The notes under the pieces are model-generated. The model was given only the letters and a program-made list of their open reading frames with translations, was not told the DNA's origin and made no database searches. Of a stretch of 64,000 nt of DNA, positions 21,471-41,592 are shown piece after piece. The stretch covers positions 20,728,001 to 20,792,000 of the forward strand of contig AP031357.1 in assembly GCA_037833965.1 (NCBI GenBank). The letters are read 5' to 3'. The number at the start of each line of letters is the position of its first letter. Position 1 is the stretch's first letter. The position numbers and the translations under genes were made by a program. This stretch comes from Marchantia polymorpha subsp. ruderalis (Eukaryota > Streptophyta > Marchantiopsida > Marchantiales > Marchantiaceae).

Positions 21471-21839
21471 AGCATTTCTATAGCATGTTTTTTTATGAAA
21501 GATAGCATATAGCATGCAAAGCAATTTGAATCGTTAAAAACTATCATACATCTTTATGATAGTGTTTTCATTAACTTGTGTACCATATCGGTTCTATGTA
21601 GATCAAATTAGTTCTGAATTATTGGAGAATATATTTTGATATTGTTGAAATTTGATAAACTCTGTGCAAAAGAAGAAAAAAAATTAGTGCTATGGACATT
21701 TGTTTATACTTATACAATCTAATCTCATGAAATTTACGATCACCTGAGAACTATCATGGCCCAACTCTCATACGAAAAGTAATGAAATTACAATGTTAAT
21801 GCCAAAAATGCCAGAATTGAAAAGAAATTTTTGGCAATG

Positions 21840-21878
21840 CCAGGTTTGCTAGAATTAAAGTAATTCTAGCAAACCTGG
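21840..21878. repeat. Perfect inverted repeat, 18-bp arms, 3-base loop
   Basis: CCAGGTTTGCTAGAATTA (21840-21857) is exactly complementary to 21861-21878 around the loop AAG. A related single arm, GGCAAACCTGGCATTTGGCA, occurs near 38911-38931, so this may be the centre of a dispersed fold-back repeat. Confidence 0.9.
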
Positions 21879-22025
21879 GATTTGCAGATTTTACAAAGTC
21901 TGGTTTATTCCGAACGAAGCTAATCTAGACTTTTGAGGAGACGAAGGCAAATGGAGGAATTCCCTTTGCTCACCCCCTCCTCGAACTTAATCTGTTCATA
22001 GGCTGCAATTTAGAAGTTGGGGTCC

Positions 22026-22068
22026 GTGCATAGTGGAAGATTATGAACCTATTAACTCCACTATGCAC
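22026..22068. repeat. Inverted repeat, 12-bp arms
   Basis: GTGCATAGTGGA (22026-22037) pairs with TCCACTATGCAC (22057-22068) across 19 bases. Confidence 0.85.
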
Positions 22069-22517
22069 TCTCTTCCACTAACCCATAATAATAATATTTA
22101 CTCTCTATGCATCCAATTATCGAATTAATCGGTCCGTTCAATGACTTAACGTGGAACTATTTCATCTCCGCCAAACGAGCAGGACCAAAACCCCTGATTT
22201 TTCAATAGGATCTTCGTAAATCCAGAAGCTTTTTTCTATATTTCCGCCATGCATGTTAGATTAGCGCCAATAATCAAGCTCTAAGGTATTATTTTGGTCA
22301 GGAGCAGTACCGACCCTGCTTGAGGTGCTCTGCGTAAGTCCGACTCATGCTATACTACCATGATTAAATAAATATATGTCAGGAATCTTCAGAATAGTGA
22401 AATCATTTTTCATGCAGAGCCTCCCTATTTCGAGTCACACCAATCTAATGTCCGATATAGTCAACTGGATTCCTTACGCACACATGATGATTTTGGAGAC
22501 TCCACTAGATTTATGCC

Positions 22518-22578
22518 ATCTATCTATCTCTATCCCAACAAGGATATAGATAGATAGATCTCTATCCTTGTTGTTGGG
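22518..22578. repeat. Nested inverted repeats with ATCT units
   Basis: An 18-base arm at 22518-22535 pairs with 22542-22559 with one mismatch. The inner segment TCCCAACAAGGATA is repeated in inverted form just downstream (TATCCTTGTTGTTGGGA), so the region can fold in two competing ways. Confidence 0.7.
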
Positions 22579-22579
22579 A

Positions 22580-23466
22580 GTATAAATACTGAGATACAAG
22601 GATTCATACATATCATTCTTTCACTCTTGTATGGCAATATGGTATATGGTACAAATTTACACCGTTATTCGTAAGAGGTGGAGAAATTCTGCTAGTGGCA
22701 AGGGTCTGTTGAAATCCTGGTTGAGCAGAGTGCACATGGAGCTAAGAGACGGGGACGGTAGACTTCTGACGGGGACGGTAGACTTCTGGGACTGGGAAAC
22801 ATGGCTCGATCGAATTACGTTTTCATATCCAATTTTTCCAGTTCCAATCTCTGTCTGTCCCGTCAAAGTAGAGCGTGCCTCCGTGCACCGCCTGAATCTA
22901 GATATACACTTCGTCGTAAATGGCTACTTTCCATCTTCTTGCTGTATATTTGGCCCCCGAATACCGATATGACGTCTCAATATCATCTTCTTATGGACTT
23001 TGGATCCAACGATTTGGAATTTGTGCCGTGATCAGTTTCCGATCGAGACCTGCTCGGACATGCAGCAAGCCTGATGGAGATATCTCCATCAGGCAGGCAT
23101 GACATGACGATGAAAGATGCAAACATGGACAGATGCGCAGCGTTGAAAAGTACAAAAGCATATTTCCAATTCCACAGAAGTAGATATGCTTGTCTGTGAA
23201 CGCATATAGCGCGTGTTCCAAGGGTTTAGGGTAAAAGCTTTCGCATCCCAGGACTCTCAGCTGTCAGAGCTGACGAACAGACTCCTTGCTATAGCGAATG
23301 AAGATCCTTTTTTACTCTCATAGGCCAGATACATCAACGCTTGAAATCTTAACAACAGGCGTCGGATTTTGACTGTCAATCAAAAACTTGAGCATGACAC
23401 TTATGTAAAGTTGATTCCAAAGAAGTTGCTTGACTCGCGTCCATGAAGAATGCTGTATCCAGCATT
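22580..23466. other. No gene recognised
   Basis: Only short unrelated ORFs occur. A TATAAATA-like element lies near 22582, right after the nested inverted repeats. A perfect 26-bp palindrome lies within this stretch and is listed separately. Confidence 0.4.
23069..23094. repeat. Perfect 26-bp palindrome
   Basis: GCCTGATGGAGAT at 23069-23081 is followed directly, with no spacer, by its exact reverse complement at 23082-23094. Confidence 0.95.
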
Positions 23467-23955
23467 TCACTGTCGATACCACTCCCGAACATAGCTTAAG
23501 GCACCAGGATTTTGACGGTTCAAGAAGTTCAGACTCGATGCAGCCACCTTCAACTTGTTGAGCTGAGAGTGAAGCAGAACTCTAGGAAAAATAAAAGCCT
23601 CTCCTTCTCTCCTGATCTTCGCATACAACTTGTTGGTAACGAGGCCGGTGTATAGATCTCCTTCTACCACGTAAGAAACTCAGTGGGCCAAATTGTGGAT
23701 GTGACGAGTGACGATGTCCAGCCCGTAGGAAAGACATCCTACGACTGTTAAGATCCGGCCAATGACTGACGAAGGTAAGGGTTGCGGTTCCGTCAGTAGA
23801 AACTCTCGCGGAATCTGGAGCTTCAACAAGCCCAGAGAATGCAAGGTCTTCGGTGTATCGAGAGCAGGCAACTTGCAATGAAAACCCTTTGCAATTGGTC
23901 AAGAGGCAATAACCGCCATGCAGAAATCCTGCAGTGGATCAGAATCGGCTGCATG
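23467..23955 (-). pseudogene. Germin-like protein (cupin) pseudogene
   Basis: Minus-strand fragments follow the germin order. First comes the mature N-terminus AADSDPLQDFC, then an in-frame TGA, then KGFHCK. After a frame change come DLAFSGL and a TLTFVSHWPDLN segment. After another change comes a decayed cupin box 1 (LSYGLDIVTRHIHN followed by a stop where HPRA is expected). Then VVEGDLYTGLVTNKLYAKI and VLLHSQLN...QNPGALS, matching the second cupin box. Intact family members have a His/Glu metal site in box 1, which is damaged here. The splice acceptor just before the mature N-terminus (TGTCCATGCAG) matches a signal-peptide exon further upstream, which I did not find. At least two frame changes and two stops make it non-functional. 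Confidence 0.8.
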
Positions 23956-26836
23956 GACAACGTGAACAAATAAAACTTTTTAGCTACAGGGATCATTACA
24001 GCACAGCTGCATTGCTGATAAGTAGGAGCTATCTTGGGAACAATCCATCCTCGCCATTTCCTTCATGCTTGGAAAATCTCCAGGATATCTATCTTGGACC
24101 CCGAATTTCTCGAAATGCAGCTTCAGCGCTCAACATGCGACTACTGAAACTTTACTCTTATCCTGTATGTGGTTGCAAGATTCTGTTGATAGATATGTGC
24201 TCTGAGTAAATAGATATTGTCCGAGGCACGTAGTGAGTTGTGTTTTCTTTTCACAGCTTCAAAGTAATTTCTGAATAGGCATGACTCGTTGAATAAATTT
24301 TAGAGTTAAGCTTCACACAATTGGGCCCATGCTAAGAACTGCATCTTGAAGTGCAGGTCAACCTGAAGTACGCGACGCGTCCACAGCCAATCAACTTTTC
24401 TATCATATCTGAACTAACTCAACAGTTTTATGAACAGTTCAGCTTATTCTCGGAGTTTTGAAGACTTTTCCTGAAGGATGGCTATTCGGTTTGCTAGTTC
24501 AGAGTGGCTGCTCTAGGCTGACGTACTGATGTTGTTGAGTACACCAGAATCAGAATTTTCGTGAAAGACATCTCTGAGTTCTCAATGTAAGATCTTTTCA
24601 CCTAAATGCATCTAGCTTACAAGAGATTCTACCTAAGCCAGAAACTCCGGTAACTTCTAAACTTCATCTGATGTCTCAACTCACAAACCTTCACAGGATC
24701 GGCCGTTGAACTTGAAGATTCAGTCTCTAGTTATAATCGGGAAACACCATGTCCCCGAGATTCAGAAATCCTCAACGCTTAGTCGAGATTTGCAATTCCC
24801 ATTCAGCTCCAGACCGCATAATTTCTGGACCTGGATTGGGATCCGGAAGGACATGGTCTTCAAGACTAGCTAGCATCACTTTGGCGAGGTCCAAGACATC
24901 GTCTCCCACTTCCTCGGCGCACGCTAACAGCTGATGCACGACGAGCTATGAGCCAGTCGTTGCCTTCGCGGAGCCAACGATGGGCAGGGCCGTGTCTTGT
25001 TTTGCTCCGGCATGTGTGTTCAAGAGCAATCTTCCAGCTCCGCAATTCTGTTCATATTGCTGCTCCCGATTTCACTCAATGTACTCTGCTCTTCGACATC
25101 GTATCGAGCAGTGAGCAACGACCGCTTCTGCTTATCGTTGTGGTTCTCCTTTGTGTCAGTTCTTTTCCAGTCGGGATGCAGGCAGAAAATATTTTTCTTA
25201 TACTTCAAATAGTTTTTATCTACTAATAATATTCATATGAATCATTGCAATAAAAATCCATAGATGATAGAAAAAAAATATAAACTACGTAGCTTGTAAT
25301 ATCTATATGTTTAGATGATGACATCTTTGTAATTGGTATAAAATTATAGAGAAAATTTCAAATACGAATTTGGTTAGCATCATAATTTATATATCAAATT
25401 GAAGCTTATTGAAAATAACCTCGAAATGATGTCCTTTCTAACTTGTTTTGTGTTTTTTGCAATGAGTCTCTTAGCCAAAGTATATGTTGACTAAGATCAT
25501 TTACAATAAGGTGCGAATTCAGTTTTCATACCATCAGAAAAAATTTTCTCAAGCAAAATTCATGTAGATACCAAGCCGAAAACAAAACAATTCTATACAC
25601 ATTTTAACTCATTTTCTGAAATTCAAGTTTGTCGTGAAAATTGAGTTTCGTCCCGTGAGAGTCTCATATAATGTATACACTAGCAAGAAGCAGTGTCTAC
25701 CACTATATTTGCTTCATTGAGATATAAAACATGAATGTTCCACAAGTAAAAAGTACCATACGCTATAGTATTTTGATGTGATAGTTAATACATACGTGTC
25801 TCTTCTAGACGAAGTTTCCACATACTAGTCGATGTATTCGATCGTACTTGTCTTTTCGTGCCACTACTATGAGCAACAATCTTAAAGTTAGAACTGGCAT
25901 TATTATTCTTGAATTCGAGTATCTACCAAATTCCAACATGTAGACTTCTACCCTCTCGTGGCTGTTTTTAGAAAACAGCAATATATACAACTAACTTCTA
26001 ATTTCATTGTTCGCTTCACATTCTATGCTCAAAGCTTTAGACCGGTTTAGTTTAAATCATGCAATTGTTACGAACCAATTTTTTTCAAAATTACATCATA
26101 TTTCTTCCAACTTTCTCATTTCGTCTGAGTTTGATCGCCTTTCTTCTGTAGAAACTTTACATAGTCTTCGGTTGTCAAAGCCATATTTGTCGTGCACCTT
26201 CGAAATTAGTTCCGTGCATTGTTGGAACGGCTATTGTGTTGGGCCAAGCCCGGAAACCTTGTCTGAGTGTATCAGGTGAGTACAGTGTTGTAATAAAATC
26301 GTCATGGGAACAAGTATGAATCATGGTGTGCTTTTGATCCCGTGTAATTGGACTCGTCAAGCAGAACTTGTAAACGACCGTCTTTAGCAGATTTTGTTTC
26401 ATAGTGAGAAAATGAAATGTTTTCTTACTGTAGCAGTGATGACATAATGATTCATGCCCGTGTGAACCCAAGCCCGTTGCATACACTACGGCAAGTTGGA
26501 TCAGCCGCAACAACAATATTGTGTACGGACGTATCAGCTTTAATAAGCAGAGGACACTAAGAATATTGAGAATATGTAACTTTGGTGGTGTAAGAATGAT
26601 ACCAAGAATATGGTTGGTGGTGTAAGAATGATGACTGACTTGATCGGCATATGTGATTCTCCACTTCATTTTCAAAAGCATTTCATGTACATGAATAAAC
26701 GACGCAGGTTCACAAAGTGAATTCATTTTATCGATGACGATCTAACGAAAGAATGACTATATAAACTTTCTCCCGGAGTGTAATTTCTATCTAAAACTTT
26801 GTCGCAGGAGAGAGAACAAATTCGAGAGCTACCCCT
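23956..26836. other. No gene I can support
   Basis: AT-rich sequence after about 25200. The longest ORF (minus, 26726-26175, 183 codons) begins with ATG but shows no domain and reads like chance sequence rich in Leu, His and Thr. Another minus-strand stretch near 24934-24780 (LLACAEEVGDDVLDLAKVML) looks coding-like but is short and ends in stops. Confidence 0.4.
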
Positions 26837-34999
<8,163 letters not shown>

Positions 35000-35099
35000 A
35001 GAAAGCATGGATGTGTCTAAGTCGACCAAAGTGACGTCGGAAAAGTGGCAACTAGCTCTAGTACCTTGCGCAGATCCAGTTGAGGTTGAGAGAGCTTGC

Positions 35100-35450
35100 C
35101 CAAAGCCACATCACTCCACACTATCAGAAGATGTTTCTCATAGAGGTGGCCAAGCACTCCACACCATCAGAAGATGTTTCTCATAGAGGTGATCAAGAAC
35201 CCGTATAGAGTACCACCTCGTACATCGTCTTCTACATCTTGTAATGGTATTGTAATACAATTCTTCTTCCTTCAGCTCTTTGAATGCCATATCAAAAACT
35301 TCGTCTATATTACTTTCCTCTTCGTCCACATCATTCGGTCTGTGACACGGATTCAAGAACTGAGAAGACTGTAAGCACAGAGAAGAAACGTTCATACCAG
35401 CCGAGAGTTGAACTCTTAAATGTAGAGATAGGTCAATCAGCAAGCTCTGA
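35100..35450. other. Short direct repeat and coding-like minus-strand stretch
   Basis: CACTCCACA followed by CATCAGAAGATGTTTCTCAT occurs twice, about 46 bases apart, near 35110-35190. On the minus strand, 35345-35220 reads as an acidic coding-like segment (NDVDEEESNIDEVFDMAFKE), possibly a downstream part of the Kelch pseudogene. No complete exon can be defined. Confidence 0.35.
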
Positions 35451-35659
35451 ACAAAGACTTTTAACTCTTAACAGAGACTTTTGGCAATTAAAATAGCTAT
35501 TAGAGCTCAACATCGTCACTATTGAAAAAACTAATGACATTATTAACAAAAGTCATACTGTTATTATAGGATAGAATTATCCATTATAAACTAATGATTC
35601 TTCATTTTCATGTCACTAATGGTAGGATGTTAGTCACACGAGGTGACACTATTGGGAGG

Positions 35660-36050
35660 TTTAACACTTTACATATATATCAGAAAGATACAAATTTGAT
35701 GAATCTTTGCCGCAATAACTATAAATGTAACTTTGTATGAGGAACATGTATGACTGTCCCAGGAGCCTGGAGCTATTTCTACAGTGGCTTCTTTCGTCCA
35801 CTGAAAAGTTGTAGTTTCCAAAGTGTATAGTGCATTGAAGTAAGTCACTTTCAATTCAACAAGGTACTTCCCACAACCTCCAAAAACAAAGAGACGTGTT
35901 CCAATGAGTGCGGCACTATGATATTCTTGCGCAATTGATCCATCTACTTTTGTGATTGGTATGCTCCATTGATTGGTTATTGTGTCAAGTATGTGTGGAT
36001 CTTTTTATGGATTGTTTTTATCTGCAACACCAGATACAAAAAATTTGCTA
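35660..36050 (-). pseudogene. Kelch-repeat protein pseudogene fragment
   Basis: Minus strand reads KFFVSGVADKNNP, an in-frame TAA, then KDPHILDTITNQWSIP. It goes on through SAALIGTRLFVFGGCGKYL, TYFNALYTLETTTFQWTKEA and GSWDSHTCSSYK, then after a frame change GKDSSNLYLSDIYV. The recurring LFVFGG, LYxLET-T-W and SHTCSSY blocks are those of plant Kelch-repeat proteins that form beta-propellers. About 2.5 blades remain. One stop and one frameshift, with no flanking exons, mark it as a pseudogene. Confidence 0.8.
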
Positions 36051-36893
36051 ACGACATTGGTACAAGTATGGTTGTATTTTTTATGTTGATGTAGTTTTTT
36101 TCACCACGCACTTGCTCCATGTTTGCTTAGTTGTATAAAAAACATGAATATTATTTGTTTGACATTTGTCTCGTCCATAGTCACCGAACAAGTAGAGCAG
36201 ACGTCCACTCTATACTGCACTGCATGTATGCTCCCATTTTCTTCCAGTACCTCGCGCTTCTCCTCTGCGCATAGCGGGCTTTTTTTCATTCCGTGTTTCT
36301 TTCGCTTTGATCTTCACCTAAACGCATTATCACGTCATTTTCAACTTTGCTTGCTTCTTATGCATGATTCAAAGGCTTAAATAATTCCCTCACCCAATTG
36401 ATGTAAATCCGCGCAACATCAGCCATAGAGCGCGCGGAGCTCAACTCTTGTACACATTGACTTCCGCCAACGTGCATGAAGAGCACAAAATAGCAACAAC
36501 GTCTTTTGTTTATTGCATTACTTGCCCACTACATTGTCAATGTACTCAAATTCCAATGGGCAAGAAAATTCTATGTGCTCTTTGCAATTCTCTTTATTTC
36601 ATGTTTTGGTTCTTGAATATTGAACTCACATTTCTCAAAATTTGAACTTGACTTCTTTAAAAAAATTGTCACTAACTTAAAAAAACAAACAATGTTGTTC
36701 AATCAAAATTTGAGAGTACTATAAGTCAAATTTTGAGCACCCAAACATTGTCAAAAAAATTGTATCATAAATTGTAAGGAACAAACACCAAACCAAAACA
36801 CTGAAAACACTCATATTTCAAACCACTTTCACAAACCACAGCTCTATCACAGAATCCAAACCGAAATCATGTGAGACTTTGAACCAAAAGTTT

Positions 36894-36905
36894 GCTATGA
36901 TACCA
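36894..36905 (-). other. Possible Copia-type primer-binding site
   Basis: The minus strand reads TGGTATCATAGC, one base from TGGTATCAGAGC, the usual complement of initiator tRNA(Met) used by plant Copia elements. It sits a few bases after ACAAACA, which could be an LTR end. No Copia protein sequence is recognised nearby, so this is a fossil at best. Confidence 0.3.
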
Positions 36906-39900
36906 ATTGTTTGTTCAAAATCAATAATCACAAACACACTTGTGACAGTGAACACATGTTTAACAAATGGAATGATATGTTAGAATTTTCAGATTTTGTA
37001 TGTTGAAAGATATTCATTTTTAACATATCAAATATATTTTTTACTAAAATAATATGAAATCACATACTTGATCTTCAATTGCTTTATTTCTTTATTAAAA
37101 ATGGAAATAAAAGTTTTATAAAATAAATATAGTTTTCTAAATTTTTAACATATATCAAATTTTATCATTAAAAAAAAATATCAAACCCATCACAAAGCAT
37201 ATTAATATTTATAGAAATACAAAAATAAAACTATCATATGTTACAATCATCAAATACTAAATTTGATTTTTATCAAAAATAATCAACTCAATTGATCATC
37301 AAATGCATAACCTTATTTTGGTTAAGAATAAAATGTATAAAATAAATGTGTTAAAAAAATATCAAAAAATAGAAATTTTTTGATACAACATGTAATTTTG
37401 TTATTAATCTAATGAATACATCAATTTAAAAGATATATACAAATTTCCACATTTATGTCTCTTATTATATATATTTATTATCAAGTTAAGCTTATAATTC
37501 ACACGCTTTTAAATGAAAATCATGTAAATATATTATATATAGATATATTTTTTTTCTCCATCATACAAGTATGGATAAATAATTTAAAGATTTATTTGAA
37601 AACTTAAAAAAATTGAAAATTTTAGTTTAAAAAAAATTTTAAAAAAATTTTGCACATATCAATCATCAACAAAAAAAATTCAACTATTTTGATTATCACG
37701 CATGCAAATGATACACCAAAGCCTTTAATGACACCAACATTGATGTTAACCCCCATAATGTAGAAGAATTACAATCCAGCGAGGTGGTCTGCACTTAATA
37801 AATATTTAACAATTTATTAGCTTTAATTATTTTCTCATCTACATTTTCAATCAACATTTTTTGAAAAGATATGAAAATTTTTATCTAAATAGTGATTTTG
37901 TATTCAATTTTTTGTTTTTTTGCACAATAATGAATATTATACAACTAAAATTTCACCTTAATTTTTTTAGAAATTGTATGCATCATAAATTTTTATATAA
38001 ATTTTAATAAAAATACTATGTAAAATATATATAATACTAAAATTTTGTATGAAATATAATAGACGATAATTAAATAACATAATGCAAGAATAGCCCGTTA
38101 ATATATGTTCACACCGGTGATAAAGATCAATATAAAATAAGTGTGGGTTAGAAACAAATAGTCAAAATTTTGGTTTGGATCAATATATCTCAGGTCTCAT
38201 AAAATCTGACGTTCTATTTATTTATTCAAGAGTTAATTTGGCCAATGTGCTAAGACGACAAGACACAAGCAACTCCATAGTTGCAAAGCATTTGAAAGCT
38301 CGAAGGAAAAGTCATTGAGTTGAGAAGAAAATTAGATTAAAATTTTTTGACTCCTAGATGATTTTGACGCTTTTCATCATGAAGTAGTTGGCAGATGAAA
38401 AGCGTGTGTGATACCAAAACAGAGCTCGCGAGTCCAGTTTAGACAAATCAAGAGTGAAATGTGGACAAACATGGAATAATATATAGTAATGTGATCGGGC
38501 ATTGTGTGACGCTATTTGGACAAATAGGAAGTGCAAAGAAATACAATTGTCGCACTAGTCTAACAAGCTTTTCCTTTATTCATGCAAAGTAATTCAAAAC
38601 TCTCAAAACAATTATTGCCAAAACATAGTATAAATATATAGTGAAATGAAAATGTAATTATTTAACTGCTTTCTATTTATATTGTAATTAACTTTTTCTA
38701 CAAATTCATCTTTGTTTATGAGATTAACTATTTGTTTAATATTTTTTAGTTCATTTTGTCACATGGGGTTTGAATTGCAAAGATTGAAGAACACTCGAGT
38801 TGATTTCACTCCGATCAAAACACACATCAGAAGTTTTAAGAATAGGATTATCTTGATTGTAGCCAATGTCAAAATTAACATAATTATTTTTCCAGAATTT
38901 ATTTAATTTTGGCAAACCTGGCATTTGGCAAATTTTATTAGGCATGATGTAACTTATAAGATGGCAGTGATAAAAATAATTCCAAATGATATCAAAGTCA
39001 AAATTAAAATAAAAATGCAATCGTTGGTAGATAAAAAGTATGCAAATTTTGATTTGAATTACCTCAACAATTAACTTAAAGATCTTATCATAATTTTTAT
39101 CATGCAATCGATATATCAAATGAAAGCTTGTTAAAACATTATGAAATCAAATCAACATAAATCTTGTTACAAGAATTTAAAATATAGATTAATCATAATA
39201 GAAGACAAAAATTGCATAAAAAATTCAAAAAAGATTAAATTGATGTTAGAAAATTAAATTTGTATTTTGTTTTAGATTCCAATTCAATTCTATGAATTTT
39301 TTAATATATAGAAAATATAAAAATATCTAGATATAAATAAACATATTATAAAAAATATCATATATAAATATTAATTGCACATCACTGTATAACCGTAACT
39401 TTTGCTATCAAAGAAACTTTATTATACAACTTCTTCTTAATTTAAAAAAAAAATTTACAAACATGAAAATAAATAAGTAATGGTTTTATTCATCACCTTA
39501 TAGGAAAGTGTATAAATGAATAATTAGTTGAGAGACATGGTAAATTACTTCTCACTTAAAAAAAAAACACACAATTAAAAATTTTCTTTACAAACATAAT
39601 ATCAAGCTAACAAAAAACAATTGAATATGCATCCAACATACTCTACTATGAAACACTCTTGCATGTGTTGTAATGTGCTATAAGGATTACATATAATTTC
39701 ATTGCTAGGAAAAAAAATGGAATTTCTTCAAACCTGAATAAGTTGAATCATCTTCACTTGCAATCTAGTTAAAAATCTGCTCAATAAACTGACTTCAAGT
39801 GTCATGACAAATGTCTTTCAATCACAAACATCATCTCAATGATGATTAAACATGTTCCACATTTAGAACGGAAATAAAGTCACTAAAACAAGTGTTTCTC

Positions 39901-41565
39901 TAATACTAATGTTATATTCACAAACGAACACCGAAGACTAGTTGACTAAGTCTTGATGGAAATTATACATGAATGTATATACATTGTAAAGACTTTTATG
40001 TTCAATACTAGACCATTGGACACATAAAATATATTGTATAATTGATTGTCATGAGTCCAATAGTCTCTTGCCTAAATATGCAACTTGAACCTAGAAGTAT
40101 TGCGTTTTTAGACCGTAAGCAAGTATTCACAAAGAATAATATTCTAACCAGTTATAAGGATGCTAATGAGATGTTAGTGAAAAAGCTATTTAAAAGGTAT
40201 AGAATAAACGATAAGGTGGAGATTACGCTTCGATGTTGCTGCAATTGAATGAAGAAATTCAATCCATTTGCTTGATGTTGCAAATTATGTAAAAGAAGAT
40301 TGACAATCCATGTCATCTAATGGTGATCTATATAAAGAATATATTATTGAATACAAAAGTAATGACATGAGAAGCCAATGAGTAATCAATGAACAATATG
40401 GAAGATTTAATAATCAAAGTTGCACAAACTATCTGTTTCAAATTTTTCTACTGGGCAAGAAGAGGTTTAAGAATTTGTTCATGTCAGAGTAGACGATTCA
40501 AAAGTTGTTCAAGGTCTTCCAAAGACAACTTTTGAAAGAGATGAAGATTGTTGAAGAAAATTTGAATGATGATGATAAGAATAGCATCTCTCAAGAGTTA
40601 AACAAGTTGTTGACATAGAATTTTCGTTGCTCTCCTCCGAAGTTAAAGAGTTTGAAGAAAAATTGGATGATCATAAGAACTTACTTCATTAGTTTCAAAT
40701 TAACTTTGGAATGAAAACTAGAAAATCTTTAAAACTGGTGCCAAATATAAATTCATGACATGTTGAATTAAATGAAGTTTTCTAAAAACATAGTGTGTAG
40801 CTAAGCGGGAGGGTACTGGAATGGAAATGATCAAACGGGTCCATGTACAGTATACGAAGTGTAGGTGATATAGGTACGTGAAAGTAAGCACCCACGCAAA
40901 GAGTCTGCGGCTTTGGACCACGTGTCAGTCGTGTACAAATGTACCGGCCAGCAGAAAGAGCGTCGGGTTTCATTACGGCGCAAGGTCTGGCCGAAGCGAA
41001 TAGACCAGTCTATGCCTAGAGAGCGTGGGGAGATCTTCCAGTCGGTCGGGGAGGACCGTAGGTCAGGCGAAAAGCGAGTCTTGTCCGGGACAGGATACCG
41101 TTATGTCACATTAGCCCTGACACTTGATACTAATCCTGATTAAGGCCATAATCTGCCCCGCAATCACACTTAATTCCGGGTAGCCGTGGCGGTTGCAGGG
41201 GCAGGGGGAGGGCGCCTCGGCATCAACAAGACGGTTCTAATGCGCAAGCTCATTCTCTCTCCCCGTTCGAATTCAAACTCTGTGGGGCCTGCCAGAGGGA
41301 GCCCAACGGCTCTTTGGGCCTCCGCTGGGGCCTTGTGGTGGACTGAGCGAGCGCTCGTCGACTGACGTCCGTGACTGGCGGAGCTGCTCTCGTCGTGTGC
41401 ATCGGGCGTGAATCGGGACATGAGAGTGAGTGCAGAGCGAACGGCATTTCGGATTTCTTCTTCACTTTCCTCGGCTCCTAGCGTGCCAGTAATTTGTTCT
41501 CTTGCGCCACCGTTAAAATTTTTCTCTTTCCGTCGTACTTCTTCTGCGCTTCGATCGTCGAGTAT

Positions 41566-41592
41566 TACTACTACTACTACTACTACTACTAC
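41566..41592. repeat. (ACT)n trinucleotide run
   Basis: About nine ACT/CTA units, about 1 kb upstream of the KIN-10A start codon, in the likely promoter or 5' leader. Confidence 0.85.

Noticed and set aside
24780-24934. GRAS-like fragment (LLACAEEVGDD...)
   Set aside because: Only a few residues resemble the GRAS start; the rest does not follow, and stops appear soon after.
26175-26726. 183-codon minus-strand ORF
   Set aside because: It starts with ATG, but composition and order look random, there is no domain, and it lies in AT-rich intergenic DNA.
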